From: Promethearchaeota archaeon
GTDB lineage: Archaea > Asgardarchaeota > Lokiarchaeia > Sigyniarchaeales > SOKP01
Reading direction: 5' to 3'
Length of the DNA stretch: 58,819 nt
Assembly (NCBI GenBank): GCA_013375475.1
Contig: JABXKD010000012.1
Coordinates: 1-58,819, forward strand
Shown one piece after another: positions 43,261 to 52,771 of the stretch. How positions within the stretch are numbered: position 1 is the stretch's first letter; each line of letters opens with the position of its first letter. Made by a program: the position numbers and the translations under genes. Under the pieces are notes generated by a model. That model had not been told where the DNA came from. It searched no databases and saw only the letters and a list, made by a program, of their open reading frames with translations.

Positions 43261-43892
43261 TCCTTTAATCCCTCCTCTAATGACTTTTGTTCTCTAACAG
43301 TTTTTTCAGCCTTCTTTACTGGAATTAATTTAGCAAGTTCATCATATAACTGAAGATAATTCACTCTCAGTTCCTCATAAAATCCTGAAGCCCAGTTATT
43401 TAATATTTTAGATACTGTACACGCCTCTTGAGTAAGATTTACGGTGAATTTAAGGAATTTTGGGTTCAGGTGTATTTCTCCTTCTGATAACTCATGAATT
43501 GTTATGAAGAGATTTTGGGTTGTTTCCCTTAATGTTGTAAGAAGGTTATTGCTTATCATATCTTCTACTAACCTAACTCTCTCTAACATTCTTATAAGTT
43601 CGGATTCATATGAAATCCCTTTTCCTTTAATTTTTGTGAGTACTTGTATAAATTCTGTTGCAATCTGTTTAAGTTTTTTTTTAGTCTCACCATATTTTTT
43701 ATTTACTGCTGTTAGATAATTAATCGTTTTAGGACGAAACCTGTATTTAATTGTAGCAGTTTTATAATTTATGAAAGTGCGAAGTTGTCGCGAAAGTTCT
43801 CTTATTTTGTTTAAACCATGTATTTCATATAAAGAATAAGGTAAATCTTCTGTATCATATTCTATATATAAATTCTCAAAATTGAAGTTCAT
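43254..43892 (-). CDS. Helical protein paired with the GIY-YIG gene
   Basis: 212 residues, mostly helical, Lys/Glu/Leu-rich, with no recognised domain. Its stop overlaps the start of the GIY-YIG gene by 7 nt, indicating translational coupling and a shared function. Could be a structural or targeting partner of the nuclease. Confidence 0.6.
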   Translation of the reverse strand: MNFNFENLYIEYDTEDLPYSLYEIHGLNKIRELSRQLRTFINYKTATIKYRFRPKTINYLTAVNKKYGETKKKLKQIATEFIQVLTKIKGKGISYESELIRMLERVRLVEDMISNNLLTTLRETTQNLFITIHELSEGEIHLNPKFLKFTVNLTQEACTVSKILNNWASGFYEELRVNYLQLYDELAKLIPVKKAEKTVREQKSLEEGLKEW

Positions 43893-43981
43893 TTTTGCCT
43901 TAAGAAATTTATTTTGAATTCTTCATAAATTCTTTATATTTAAATAAAAAAACCCAGAGAAAATTTTCAATAAAATTAAAA

Positions 43982-44086
43982 AGTTTTTTCTATAGTTTCT
44001 CTTGGTTATTCTACGATCTGACCTAAATATTTACATTTTTTGTCGAAGAAGTAAAATGTGGGAATTTTTTGACGTTTAATTTCGAC
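43982..44086 (-). pseudogene. Decayed partial copy of the adjacent thioredoxin-like gene
   Basis: Minus-strand translation reads KIPTFYFFDKKCKYLGQIVE, a stop, then PRETIEK. This matches the C-terminus of the neighbouring gene (AIPTFYFFNKNGDYLGQIIE, then HPKETIEE). No homologous upstream part was found between 44087 and 44175. It is the remnant of a tandem duplication of the gene's 3' end. Confidence 0.75.
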
Positions 44087-44175
44087 ATGAAGATAATAAA
44101 TCGATTTACAAATATAAATCTTGATTCTTAGTAGGAATAATTAAGAAAAAAAAGTAAAAAATTATAAGAAATTTA

Positions 44176-44676
44176 TTAGAAATTTTCTTTAATTATTTTA
44201 AGAGTATCTTCTTCAATAGTTTCTTTAGGATGTTCTATAATTTGACCCAAATAATCTCCATTTTTATTAAAGAAATAGAAAGTTGGAATCGCTTTTAACT
44301 CAAACTTAGGATTTACCGCTTCTGGCGGAGACCTAGTTTTATGCCAGAGTATTTCTCCCGGTTTACGTAAAGCATCAACTATAATACCATACAAGATACG
44401 AAATTCAACGTCTTTAGTCTTCATCCTTTTCACGAGCTTAATCATACGAGGTACGTTTTTATGGCAATCAGGGCACCAATCAGCACCAAATGCAACTATT
44501 TTTAGCTGTTCATTCTTTCTTTTTAATAGATCTAAAATTTGATTTAAGATATCAGCTTTAGGTTCGTAAACTTTGTAATTATTTTTTTTTTTTGGTCCGA
44601 AATCTCTTAGATACTCATCAGGGGACATCGTAGGAGACACAAGATCGCTCCACTTTAAATCGAGATCTTTTTTCAT
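44176..44676 (-). CDS. Thioredoxin-like protein
   Basis: About 166 residues from ATG 44676 (a longer frame to 44787 adds 37 hydrophobic residues, but GGAGAA precedes the inner ATG and the added part is poor). Thioredoxin fold with redox motif WCPDC in VAFGADWCPDCHKNVP, cis-Pro segment KAIPTFYFF, and terminal GDYLGQIIEHP. It resembles the Trx family that reduces cytosolic disulfides. A truncated copy lies just downstream. Confidence 0.85.
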   Translation of the reverse strand: MKKDLDLKWSDLVSPTMSPDEYLRDFGPKKKNNYKVYEPKADILNQILDLLKRKNEQLKIVAFGADWCPDCHKNVPRMIKLVKRMKTKDVEFRILYGIIVDALRKPGEILWHKTRSPPEAVNPKFELKAIPTFYFFNKNGDYLGQIIEHPKETIEEDTLKIIKENF

Positions 44677-44836
44677 ATTTAAAATAATAAGTTCTCCTCT
44701 TAAAAAATTATTTTTATAGTAGATAAGGAATATGCCTTCGTAGAATTTTATTATTTTGTAAAATTTAAGGAAAAAAAAATAAATCAAGGTTGCGTTTTAG
44801 TATCTAAGATAATAAGATTTTTTAAAGTGAATAATA

Positions 44837-46669
44837 ATTCTAGGAAGTTTTAGAGGTCAGCTATTAAACATAAACTTAACAACGGAAGAGATTTCGGTTG
44901 TTCCACTCAAAGAAGACATAGCAAAAAATTTCTTAGGTGGTTCTGGTTATGCATGTCGCTATTTATATGATAAATTAAGCAAAGAAACAGATCCGCTAAC
45001 TCCAGAAAATATAATTATGATAATGACTGGCCCTTTAAACGGTACGTTTGCCCCTAATACGGGAAGATGGGTTGTGTGTTCAAAATCACCTTACACAGGT
45101 ATTTGGGGAGAATCAAATTGCGGGAGCTGGTTTGGTGCTGAGTTAAAAAAAGCTGGGTATGATGGAATCATAATTACTGGCGCTTCAGAAAATCCTGTTT
45201 ATCTAGAAATTAAGGATGATAAAATTCAACTCAAAGATGCTAACTTTCTATGGGGTAGAGGGACATTCTATACAACTGAAAAATTGAAAGAAATCTTTGG
45301 AGATGAAAAGGCTAAAGTCGCTTGTATCGGTCAAGCTGGTGAAAATCTCGTAAAATATGCAAATATCATTTCTGAGCAAAGGGCCGCTGGAAGAACCGGC
45401 ATGGGTGCGATATTAGGTTCGAAAAAACTTAAAGCAATACTTGTCAGGGGAACTAAAATTAAATTGGAGGTAACAAATCAAGAGGATTTACGAAAGGCAA
45501 TAATAACCGCAAGAGATTATGTAAAATCATCGTTTGCTTCTCAGATCCTGGGAGCATTAGGGACATCTGGAGCTTTGGATATGTATAATATGACGGGTGA
45601 ACTCCCAATTAAATATTTTAGCCAACCTCAATGGGATGGTGCAACTAAAATCTCTGGTGCAACAATGGCAGAAACCATTTTAGTAAAAAATAGATTTTGC
45701 CACTCGTGCGTTATTGGGTGCGGTAGACTAGTAGCTGTTAAGGATGGGATATATAAAACTGACGAAATTGAAGGTCCAGAATATGAAACTATTGTATCCT
45801 ATGGAGCGTTAAATTTAAATGACAATTTGGAATGGATCGTTCATATTAATAAAAAATGTTTTGATTATGGAATTGATACTATAAGTTCTGGAGGTATTAT
45901 TTCTTGCTTAACATATCATTTCGAGCAAGGAAATATAACAACAGATGATCTCGACGGTTTGAAACCTGAATGGGGTAATATTAAAATTGTTGAAGAGATA
46001 TTAGATAAAATTGTATTCAAAGAAGGAATTGGTAAAGTCTTGGCGGAAGGATCTAACGCATTAGCAAAAAAATTTAATATTTCTGAGGAAGAAATTGCTA
46101 CAGTTAATAAATTAGAAGTTACCTATCACGACCTTCGCTCTAATTATGGAATGGCAATCGCATATGGCATTGGTTTAAAGGGTCCATCTCATAACTTATT
46201 AGATGCTTATTATGTTTTAGTAGGTGTTCCACTAGAAGAAATCGGTATTAAACTTATTGATAAATACCTTGATAATGAAGATATGGCAGAATTTTGTTCT
46301 TTACTTATGGATTATAGAGCATTATACAGCTCAATGATCATGTGTTCCTTCTGTAATCCCTTACCATCTCATAATGCGGAACTATTAAAACACGCTTTGG
46401 GAATCGAATTTGGTCTTGAGGAGATAAAATTATACGGTGAAAGAATAGCTACAATAAAACGCCTTTTTAACATTAAAATGGGTTTAACACCTATAGATGA
46501 TAGGTTACCTAGTATCTTAATGAAACCTTTTAGCAGTGGTGGTTCTGCAGGCAAATCTCCCGATTTTGAGAAACTTAAAAAATTTTTTTACAACTATCGC
46601 GATTGGGAAATAAATACTGGAAAACCTAGTAAAGCAAAACTTAAGTATTTAGGATTAGATAACTTGTAA
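44837..46669 (+). CDS. Aldehyde ferredoxin oxidoreductase (tungsten/molybdopterin)
   Basis: 610 residues if started at ATT 44837. The first ATG is 45017, but the 60 upstream codons carry the conserved family N-terminus (SFRGQLLNINLTTEEI, then FLGGSGYACRYLYD), so the ATG is internal. GTGA at 44827-44830 sits 6 nt before the ATT. Fe4S4 ligands: CHSCVIGC (from residue 288) and Cys in MCSFCNPL near the C-terminus. Pterin-binding segments: GAGRTGMGA-type RAAGRTGMGAILGSKKLKA and YHDLRSNYGMAIAYG. It oxidises aldehydes to acids with ferredoxin as acceptor, and links with fermentative or amino-acid catabolism. Confidence 0.92.
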   Translation: MLGSFRGQLLNINLTTEEISVVPLKEDIAKNFLGGSGYACRYLYDKLSKETDPLTPENIIMIMTGPLNGTFAPNTGRWVVCSKSPYTGIWGESNCGSWFGAELKKAGYDGIIITGASENPVYLEIKDDKIQLKDANFLWGRGTFYTTEKLKEIFGDEKAKVACIGQAGENLVKYANIISEQRAAGRTGMGAILGSKKLKAILVRGTKIKLEVTNQEDLRKAIITARDYVKSSFASQILGALGTSGALDMYNMTGELPIKYFSQPQWDGATKISGATMAETILVKNRFCHSCVIGCGRLVAVKDGIYKTDEIEGPEYETIVSYGALNLNDNLEWIVHINKKCFDYGIDTISSGGIISCLTYHFEQGNITTDDLDGLKPEWGNIKIVEEILDKIVFKEGIGKVLAEGSNALAKKFNISEEEIATVNKLEVTYHDLRSNYGMAIAYGIGLKGPSHNLLDAYYVLVGVPLEEIGIKLIDKYLDNEDMAEFCSLLMDYRALYSSMIMCSFCNPLPSHNAELLKHALGIEFGLEEIKLYGERIATIKRLFNIKMGLTPIDDRLPSILMKPFSSGGSAGKSPDFEKLKKFFYNYRDWEINTGKPSKAKLKYLGLDNL

Positions 46670-46681
46670 CATTTGATGCAA

Positions 46682-49009
46682 TTAGCTAATATTATCTTGT
46701 ATCTTGGAAAGGAGCTTTCCTAAAAGGAAAAAAGCACCTTTTTTATCGAGAGGTTCGTTCAGATTTCCGCACTTTGGAGACATTATACACGCTGGGCATC
46801 CATTGTCAGTTTTACAGCTACAAGTTTCAATTAATTTTAAGGTTAGTGTTAATAATTCAATCAAGTTATAGTAGAGCTGTTCAGATATACCAATACCGCC
46901 TTTGAATGCATCGTATATGTATATTACGGGCTGTTGTTTAACTGGATCGAAATCGATAGAAACTCCACCTAAATCCCACCTTGATATTTGAGCTAACGCT
47001 GGAGCCATTGCGATCATGGCGTGCTCCACCGCGTGAATAGTGCCCCCTAATTCGAATCCTTTCATTTCTAACTCTTTTTGATATTCGAATGGAATACCAA
47101 ACCAAACTGCTTGAGTTTCAAACTCAATAATAGGGATATCATCCAATGGATGTCTAGATAGAGTCTCTTGCGATAATGTATCAATGACTTTGTAAGAATA
47201 GTACTCGTGCTCAACTTTTACTCTGCCAAAGAATTTCTCAATTGAATTATTCAGTCCTGTATTATCTTGCAAGTAAGTCTCAAGTGGAAAGATTTCGGTA
47301 TGTTTTAGCGATTGCGTATAAAATTCAACATTAGCTCTAGATAAATACACAATTTTTTCATCGATATCTAAGTCTTGGACAATGTAGGTTTCAGCTTCAT
47401 AAAGATATACTGCTCCCGGATGCAAATCTCGAAAAACATAACTTTCGTCTTCAACTGTTAACAGTTCTTCAAATTCACTCTTCCTAAGAATTACTTTATA
47501 GCTTCTAGAGGAAAGTGCGTTCAACCCGTATTTCTCGTTAGGAAAAAAATCCCCTTTCCAATAGTACTTATCCATTCTCTTCATCAACAACGATTCAGAA
47601 ACTAACTCATTAATAGTATTGCCAAATGACTCTTTATCTTCAATTCCAAATTTCTGATATTCATCCAGGCTTATAGGAATTTCTTTAGCAGCACAGCATA
47701 AATGATTTTTTAAAATGTGTATATTTTTAAGAGTAATTAGTACTTCTTCTTGAATATTACCAAATAATTTCTCATGATTATGGACATAAAACAAATCTAA
47801 TGGGTTTTGCATTGGGATATATGTTGATATTGATAGCTCAGAACCTCTTCCAGAACGACCAATCTGTTGTTTGAAGCTTGAAATAGTTCCTGGAAAACCA
47901 GAACTGATTGTAGCGTCTAAAGAACCTATATCTATTCCTAATTCAAGAGCATTTGTAGAGCTAACCCCTAAAATCTTCTTGCTTTTAAAGTCTTCTTCTA
48001 TTTCTCTTCTTTTTTTCTTACTAATTCCCGCTCTATAGCTATGGATTTTATCTTTTAGGAGGGGGAGAGCTTTTCTTGTCCAGATAGCTTGTAGTTCAGC
48101 CATCTTTCGTGAAAGGGTGAAGGTTAATGTCTGTATCCCCTTTTTGTATTTTAGATGAGTTATAAATAGATTTTTGGTTTCTTGATGTGCAGATCTATAT
48201 TTTCCCGAAACTTTATCATATAGCAAATCCCATACTATCACTTTTTTTGGTCCTGATGGCGAATCGTCTTTATCAATAACTACAAAGTCTTCACCAATTA
48301 ACTTTTCACAAAACTCTTTTGCGTTAGAAATTGTAGCACTAGATAAGATCCAAATCGGTTTTACATCAAAAAGATCAAGTATTCGCTTCAATCGCCTTAA
48401 GAGTAATGCAAAATTTGACCCAAAAATGCCTCTATATATGTGTATTTCGTCGAGTACAATATATTTTAGATTAGTACAAACTTTTCGCCATTTCTGCTTG
48501 AACCACGGTAAATAAAAGTGTAAACCGTATGGATTGGTGATAATTATGTTAGCATTTGTTAATATACGCCTTTTTTCTTCTGGAGCAGTATCTCCATCAT
48601 AGACGCCAATGCGGTTTTCTTTTATGTTCGTATCACTTAGAATATCTTTTAACTGAGAATACTGGTCCCGAGCTAATGCTTTAGTCGGAAAAAGGTATAG
48701 CGCCGTAGTTTTTTCGTTATTTAAGATGTAATCTAATACGGGTAAGTTATAGCATAAAGATTTACCTGATGCTGTGGATGTAACAATAACGGTGTTATTG
48801 CCTTGTCTGATTGAATTTATAGCTTCTGCTTGATGTCGCCAAAGTTTTATTCCTTTGTTATTTAGCCATCGTTCTAACCTTTTTCTTAACGGTTTATCCA
48901 AACCCTCAAAGCGAGCCTTTAATTCGGGGATATGTTCAATGTGAAATATTTGGCCAACATAAAAATCTTGAGACTTGATAAATTTTAGAAAATCTTCAAA
49001 ATCCACCAT
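46682..49009 (-). CDS. MrfA/Hrq1-type superfamily 2 helicase
   Basis: 775 residues. Motif I TSTASGKSLCYNLP, motif II LDEIHIYRG (DEIH), motif III SATIS, motif IV/V SSTNALELGIDIGSLDA, motif VI QIGRSGRG. The C-terminal MZB/DUF1998 region has the four-Cys zinc motif CSCKTDNGCPACIMSPKCGN. It is the family of the RecQ4-like Hrq1 and bacterial MrfA helicases, active on 3' overhangs and in crosslink or mitomycin repair. Its start ATG 49009 is divergent from the acyltransferase-like gene. Confidence 0.92.
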   Translation of the reverse strand: MVDFEDFLKFIKSQDFYVGQIFHIEHIPELKARFEGLDKPLRKRLERWLNNKGIKLWRHQAEAINSIRQGNNTVIVTSTASGKSLCYNLPVLDYILNNEKTTALYLFPTKALARDQYSQLKDILSDTNIKENRIGVYDGDTAPEEKRRILTNANIIITNPYGLHFYLPWFKQKWRKVCTNLKYIVLDEIHIYRGIFGSNFALLLRRLKRILDLFDVKPIWILSSATISNAKEFCEKLIGEDFVVIDKDDSPSGPKKVIVWDLLYDKVSGKYRSAHQETKNLFITHLKYKKGIQTLTFTLSRKMAELQAIWTRKALPLLKDKIHSYRAGISKKKRREIEEDFKSKKILGVSSTNALELGIDIGSLDATISSGFPGTISSFKQQIGRSGRGSELSISTYIPMQNPLDLFYVHNHEKLFGNIQEEVLITLKNIHILKNHLCCAAKEIPISLDEYQKFGIEDKESFGNTINELVSESLLMKRMDKYYWKGDFFPNEKYGLNALSSRSYKVILRKSEFEELLTVEDESYVFRDLHPGAVYLYEAETYIVQDLDIDEKIVYLSRANVEFYTQSLKHTEIFPLETYLQDNTGLNNSIEKFFGRVKVEHEYYSYKVIDTLSQETLSRHPLDDIPIIEFETQAVWFGIPFEYQKELEMKGFELGGTIHAVEHAMIAMAPALAQISRWDLGGVSIDFDPVKQQPVIYIYDAFKGGIGISEQLYYNLIELLTLTLKLIETCSCKTDNGCPACIMSPKCGNLNEPLDKKGAFFLLGKLLSKIQDNIS

Positions 49010-49133
49010 AGATTAATTCAAAAGATTTAATGAACTATTTGAATTAAAAATTCAAAAGATATATGATTTTATAATTTTTAAGCCCCTCCAAAAATGTCAC
49101 ATTTTTTAACGAAGAAGACTTACAATTTAAATT

Positions 49134-50459
49134 ATGGAATCGAGAGCTAAAAAAGAAGAAAATTTTGATTCTCCTACTTTAATTAACTACTTAAAACAAG
49201 ACATTCCCATAGAAGAAATAAGAGATTACTCCTCATCAGGACGAATAGAGAGCATTGATTTTGTAAAGGGTTTTGCAATAATCTTCATAATCTTGGCGCA
49301 TTATGCTGCAGTTTGGCTGAACGAAGATTGGTATTTCGTGTACGGATTAGCGTTTATGTTTCTAGATATTCTAGGTCCATCGTTATTTGTTTTTCTCTCT
49401 GCTTTAAGTGTAGTTTTTACCGTGAAAAGAAAAAAAGGGAAAATGCCAGAAAAACTCATCAGAAATCGCGTTTTTTCAAGAGGACTAATAATTATGGCTA
49501 TTGGTGTGTTGATAAACCTGACTGTAACCAATTATGCCTTTCCCTTAAATCTATGGGGCTGGAATATCTTATTTTTTATGGGATTTTCACAAATTTTTTC
49601 GTATTACGCATTAAAACTAACTAAAATGCCCCGTGTTCTTATTGGAATTTTTATCATCTTTTTAACTCCAACAATTAGAGCTTTTCTCTATAATGAACAA
49701 AATACAAATTTAATAGTAGGATTTTTTCACTTTATTATAACTTCTGCCAATCCATCTGTCACGCTTTTACCTTGGCTTTCGATCTGCTTTATTTCAACTA
49801 TTTTTGGAGAATATCTTTACGAGGCGATGAATGAAAAATCAGAAAATACTTATAGAGGATTATTTCGAATCTTCTTTACTTGGGGTATTTTCCTCATTAT
49901 AGCTGGAGTTATTCTGGGTTATTCACTACAAACATTTTTGACGATGAATAAATATGAATATGGCCACTTAGATCTATTGAGAATAGCTAACAGTCAGAGT
50001 TTTTTTTACTTGCCAGGTATGCCTGATTTTTTAATCAGAGGAACTGCCTCCAACATGTTGTACAATTTAGGTGCGGCACTTACAATTATTGCTATTGCGT
50101 TCTATTTCATTGATTTAAAAGGTAAATCGAACAATATTGTAAGAATGTTTAAGTATTATGGGAAAATTTCCTTAAGTTTGTTTATGGTGCATTTTATCTT
50201 TATGCCCTTATATGTTAAGCAATTGAATATTTTTCTATTCCCGGTCATTTATATTGCGAATATCGGTTTATTAGGATTTTTGATGTATATATGGATCGAG
50301 TATGGAAAAGGAATAGGATCGCCTGAATGGCTAATGGTTCAAATTGGAAGGATTGGACAGAAAACCGGAGAAAATATTAAGAAGACTTCGAAGGTTGCCG
50401 TTGAAAAAACTTCATCTATAATAGAAAAAACTAAACAATCAATTAAAAAAAAAAATTAG
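49134..50459 (+). CDS. Multi-pass membrane acyltransferase-like protein (DUF1624/HGSNAT-type)
   Basis: 441 residues with about ten membrane helices. The first helix carries the family sequence RIESIDFVKGFAIIFIILAHY (Arg, Asp and Gly conserved; His in the middle), typical of DUF1624 and related acyltransferase-3-like proteins that modify sugars or lipids with acyl groups. The C-terminal 50 residues are basic and cytoplasmic, with Lys/Thr repeats (KTSKVAVEKTSSIIEKTKQS). Substrate unknown; surface glycan or lipid modification is likely. Confidence 0.75.
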   Translation: MESRAKKEENFDSPTLINYLKQDIPIEEIRDYSSSGRIESIDFVKGFAIIFIILAHYAAVWLNEDWYFVYGLAFMFLDILGPSLFVFLSALSVVFTVKRKKGKMPEKLIRNRVFSRGLIIMAIGVLINLTVTNYAFPLNLWGWNILFFMGFSQIFSYYALKLTKMPRVLIGIFIIFLTPTIRAFLYNEQNTNLIVGFFHFIITSANPSVTLLPWLSICFISTIFGEYLYEAMNEKSENTYRGLFRIFFTWGIFLIIAGVILGYSLQTFLTMNKYEYGHLDLLRIANSQSFFYLPGMPDFLIRGTASNMLYNLGAALTIIAIAFYFIDLKGKSNNIVRMFKYYGKISLSLFMVHFIFMPLYVKQLNIFLFPVIYIANIGLLGFLMYIWIEYGKGIGSPEWLMVQIGRIGQKTGENIKKTSKVAVEKTSSIIEKTKQSIKKKN

Positions 50460-50610
50460 AGTCTAACTTTAAGGAGCTTAGTAGGTATTTTTTAGCAACT
50501 TATTTTCTAATATCTCAAATAAGCTAAATAAAGGTATTAAGCTCGCTTAATTTGGAGCTCCGATAAAAATGCGAGAGTATGAAAAAATAAGAAGATGAAT
50601 AACGCGAAAC

Positions 50611-50620
50611 ATTTATATAA
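50611..50620 (+). promoter_or_regulatory. TATA-box promoter for a leaderless mRNA
   Basis: ATTTATATAA, preceded by CGAAAC (BRE-like), ends 20 nt before the ATG at 50641. The expected transcription start is near 50638-50641, so the message is probably leaderless. Confidence 0.6.
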
Positions 50621-50640
50621 TTTGAGGATCAAATTTGACT

Positions 50641-51480
50641 ATGACTGATAAAACAGAGTCTAATTCTAACTTCTTCAAAAAGAATTCTCTCATAATATTT
50701 TTTGTTCTGACTTATCTCATAACGATTATAAGCGTCATGATTATGTATTTTGGGACGGTTGTGAGTATAGATATCCTTTTCTTTTACATATCGTTTTGGA
50801 GTCCGACGATATCTGCTATAATTGTAGCAGGAATTATCGGGGGGTGGGCAGAGATTAAAAAATTATTGAGCGGTTTCCTTAAATGGAGAGTCGGTGGTTT
50901 CTGGTATTTCGCAGGATTTTTTCTTATGGTAGGACCTTTAGTATTTACATTATTTTACCTACTATTAGGAGGTGAAGCACCAGGAAACCTTGGCCTGACA
51001 GGAGGATTAATTTTCATAACCCTTATTAACACTATAATCAACGGTCCTTTAAGTGAAGAAGCAGGTTGGCGAGGGTTTGCGTTACCAAACCTTGAATCAA
51101 GGTTTGGTTCACTTATTTCTAGCATTATTTTGGGAATAATATGGGCTTGTTGGCATATACCATTCTATTTTATAGAACCACGAATGCCATTCTACATATT
51201 TATAATTTTGGTACTCGTTATAACGATTTTAATGACCTGGGGATACAATAGTACCAAAGGAAGCTTAATAATCACCGTGATATTTCATTTCAGTTTCAAC
51301 TTCAACGGTGCGTTCATCACTGGCATACTGGGATTATTACCGATGACGATATTCTATATAGGTGGAAGTGTAATGATAGGGATATATGTTATTATCGTTA
51401 TCATTTTCGCAGGTTCTTCAAAACTTTCAAGGAAACCAGACTCAGAAATGCCTTTTGATATAGATAAAAGGAAAGCTTAA
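50641..51480 (+). CDS. CPBP-family intramembrane metalloprotease
   Basis: 279 residues from ATG 50641 (an in-frame TTG is 6 nt earlier). Eight or so membrane helices with the CPBP/CAAX-protease motifs: EEAGWRGFALP (EExxxR), the segment WACWHIPFYF (His), and the third His in VIFHFSFNFN. This places it with Rce1/Abi-type glutamic intramembrane proteases. In archaea the substrates are mostly unknown. No phage-defence context is visible here. Confidence 0.88.
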   Translation: MTDKTESNSNFFKKNSLIIFFVLTYLITIISVMIMYFGTVVSIDILFFYISFWSPTISAIIVAGIIGGWAEIKKLLSGFLKWRVGGFWYFAGFFLMVGPLVFTLFYLLLGGEAPGNLGLTGGLIFITLINTIINGPLSEEAGWRGFALPNLESRFGSLISSIILGIIWACWHIPFYFIEPRMPFYIFIILVLVITILMTWGYNSTKGSLIITVIFHFSFNFNGAFITGILGLLPMTIFYIGGSVMIGIYVIIVIIFAGSSKLSRKPDSEMPFDIDKRKA

Positions 51481-51730
51481 TACACTAAAAGTCAAAATTT
51501 GAGCAAAGAATCTAAATTTAATTTTTACTTTTTTTATCATTATTTTTTGTTATCTTTCACTTCATCGTGTTTTTTCTTTAAATACTTTGTATTATCATTA
51601 TCTTTTTCTGAAATAAATTAAAGGTTCAAAAGTATAACAGTAAAATCTTCACCTACTAAAATATAAAAATAATTACCCGTTATTGAGATCAATTTAATTC
51701 TAATTAAACGAAATTTTTATTGTCTGAGAA
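51481..51730. other. AT-rich intergenic region
   Basis: 250 nt between two same-strand genes, very T-rich in its first half (possible terminator of the CPBP gene). No RNA or coding relic recognised. Confidence 0.4.
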
Positions 51731-52741
51731 ATGTCTAATTCTGAGTGGAATCAAGTTGATTTTCAAACTTTTATAGATAAGTTCAGTGAGAAAGTAATTA
51801 TCGATAACGCTCCGACTATATTATACTCGAAGAAAGATAAGGAGCACGAAGCTTTAAACTCGCTAATAATGTTTTTCTTTCTTACGGGAGGTTTATTAAT
51901 TTTTATCTCTTTATCAATATTTTTTGAAGTAGTTAGGTTTTTCGTTATTGTTTTCATTGCAATAATCGTTATTGCAGCATTGGTGAATTCATTTCTAATT
52001 TTTTATTACCTTCGTTCTCATGTGCCGATCAGACTTTTAGAAAATTGGGTGGAAGTTTATGAAGGGATGACTAAGGCAGATGATGTGTTTTATTGCTTCA
52101 CATATTATCCCGTATTTTCTGGAAAATGCCATCCAAATAAAGCAAAGAATGTGTTGTACAAGTTGCTTCAGGAAGAATTATTTAACAGTAGTATAGATAT
52201 CACCCAGATTGAAGTTTATGTACGAATTAATCTAACAGATTTGAAAGACTACGCTCTTATCGGTTATTATTTTCAATATGGAGAAGGACTTCCTTTTAAG
52301 AGCGAAAAAATCAACAGAAATTCATGGACATTTTTCACAAAAGAGCAGACTACCGACGAGAATTTTATTGCAGTAGCTAATTGGGATCATCAATATGAGT
52401 GGCGAAATGATTTAGAATTAGATTACGATAAATTACATAGCTACGCGCCATGGATAATTCAAGAATGGGACAAATTAAATTTAAAACCATTAACTAAAAT
52501 ATTTAAAGATAGGGTTAAATGGGATTTAAGAGGAATTGAATCTGTGCCAAAGTTAAGACCATGGAATTCAAATTTTGAAACAACTTCTTTCGATAGTTTT
52601 AAGGCTTATAAGGATCTTCAATTGATGAATGATGCGATTGAAAAAGTGATAGGTAAAGATAGAAAAATAGAAAAATTAAAAGATATTAAAAAGTATATCT
52701 TAGAATTTAAAGCATACCTAAGAGACCTTAAAGGTCAATAG
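51731..52741 (+). CDS. Two-helix membrane protein, unknown
   Basis: 336 residues. Two membrane helices (about 45-92: MFFFLTGGLLIFISLSIF and FFVIVFIAIIVIAALV) with a soluble C-terminal domain of about 230 residues rich in Trp and Asp (WEVRNDL-like, WDLRGIESVPKLRPW). No known domain. 30 nt separate it from the next gene, suggesting joint expression and perhaps one membrane complex. Confidence 0.6.
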   Translation: MSNSEWNQVDFQTFIDKFSEKVIIDNAPTILYSKKDKEHEALNSLIMFFFLTGGLLIFISLSIFFEVVRFFVIVFIAIIVIAALVNSFLIFYYLRSHVPIRLLENWVEVYEGMTKADDVFYCFTYYPVFSGKCHPNKAKNVLYKLLQEELFNSSIDITQIEVYVRINLTDLKDYALIGYYFQYGEGLPFKSEKINRNSWTFFTKEQTTDENFIAVANWDHQYEWRNDLELDYDKLHSYAPWIIQEWDKLNLKPLTKIFKDRVKWDLRGIESVPKLRPWNSNFETTSFDSFKAYKDLQLMNDAIEKVIGKDRKIEKLKDIKKYILEFKAYLRDLKGQ

Positions 52742-52771
52742 TTTTATAATAATTTTTATGGAGATAATATT

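Noticed and set aside
45017..45019. ATG as the start of the aldehyde oxidoreductase gene
   Set aside because: 60 upstream codons carry the conserved family N-terminus in the same frame.
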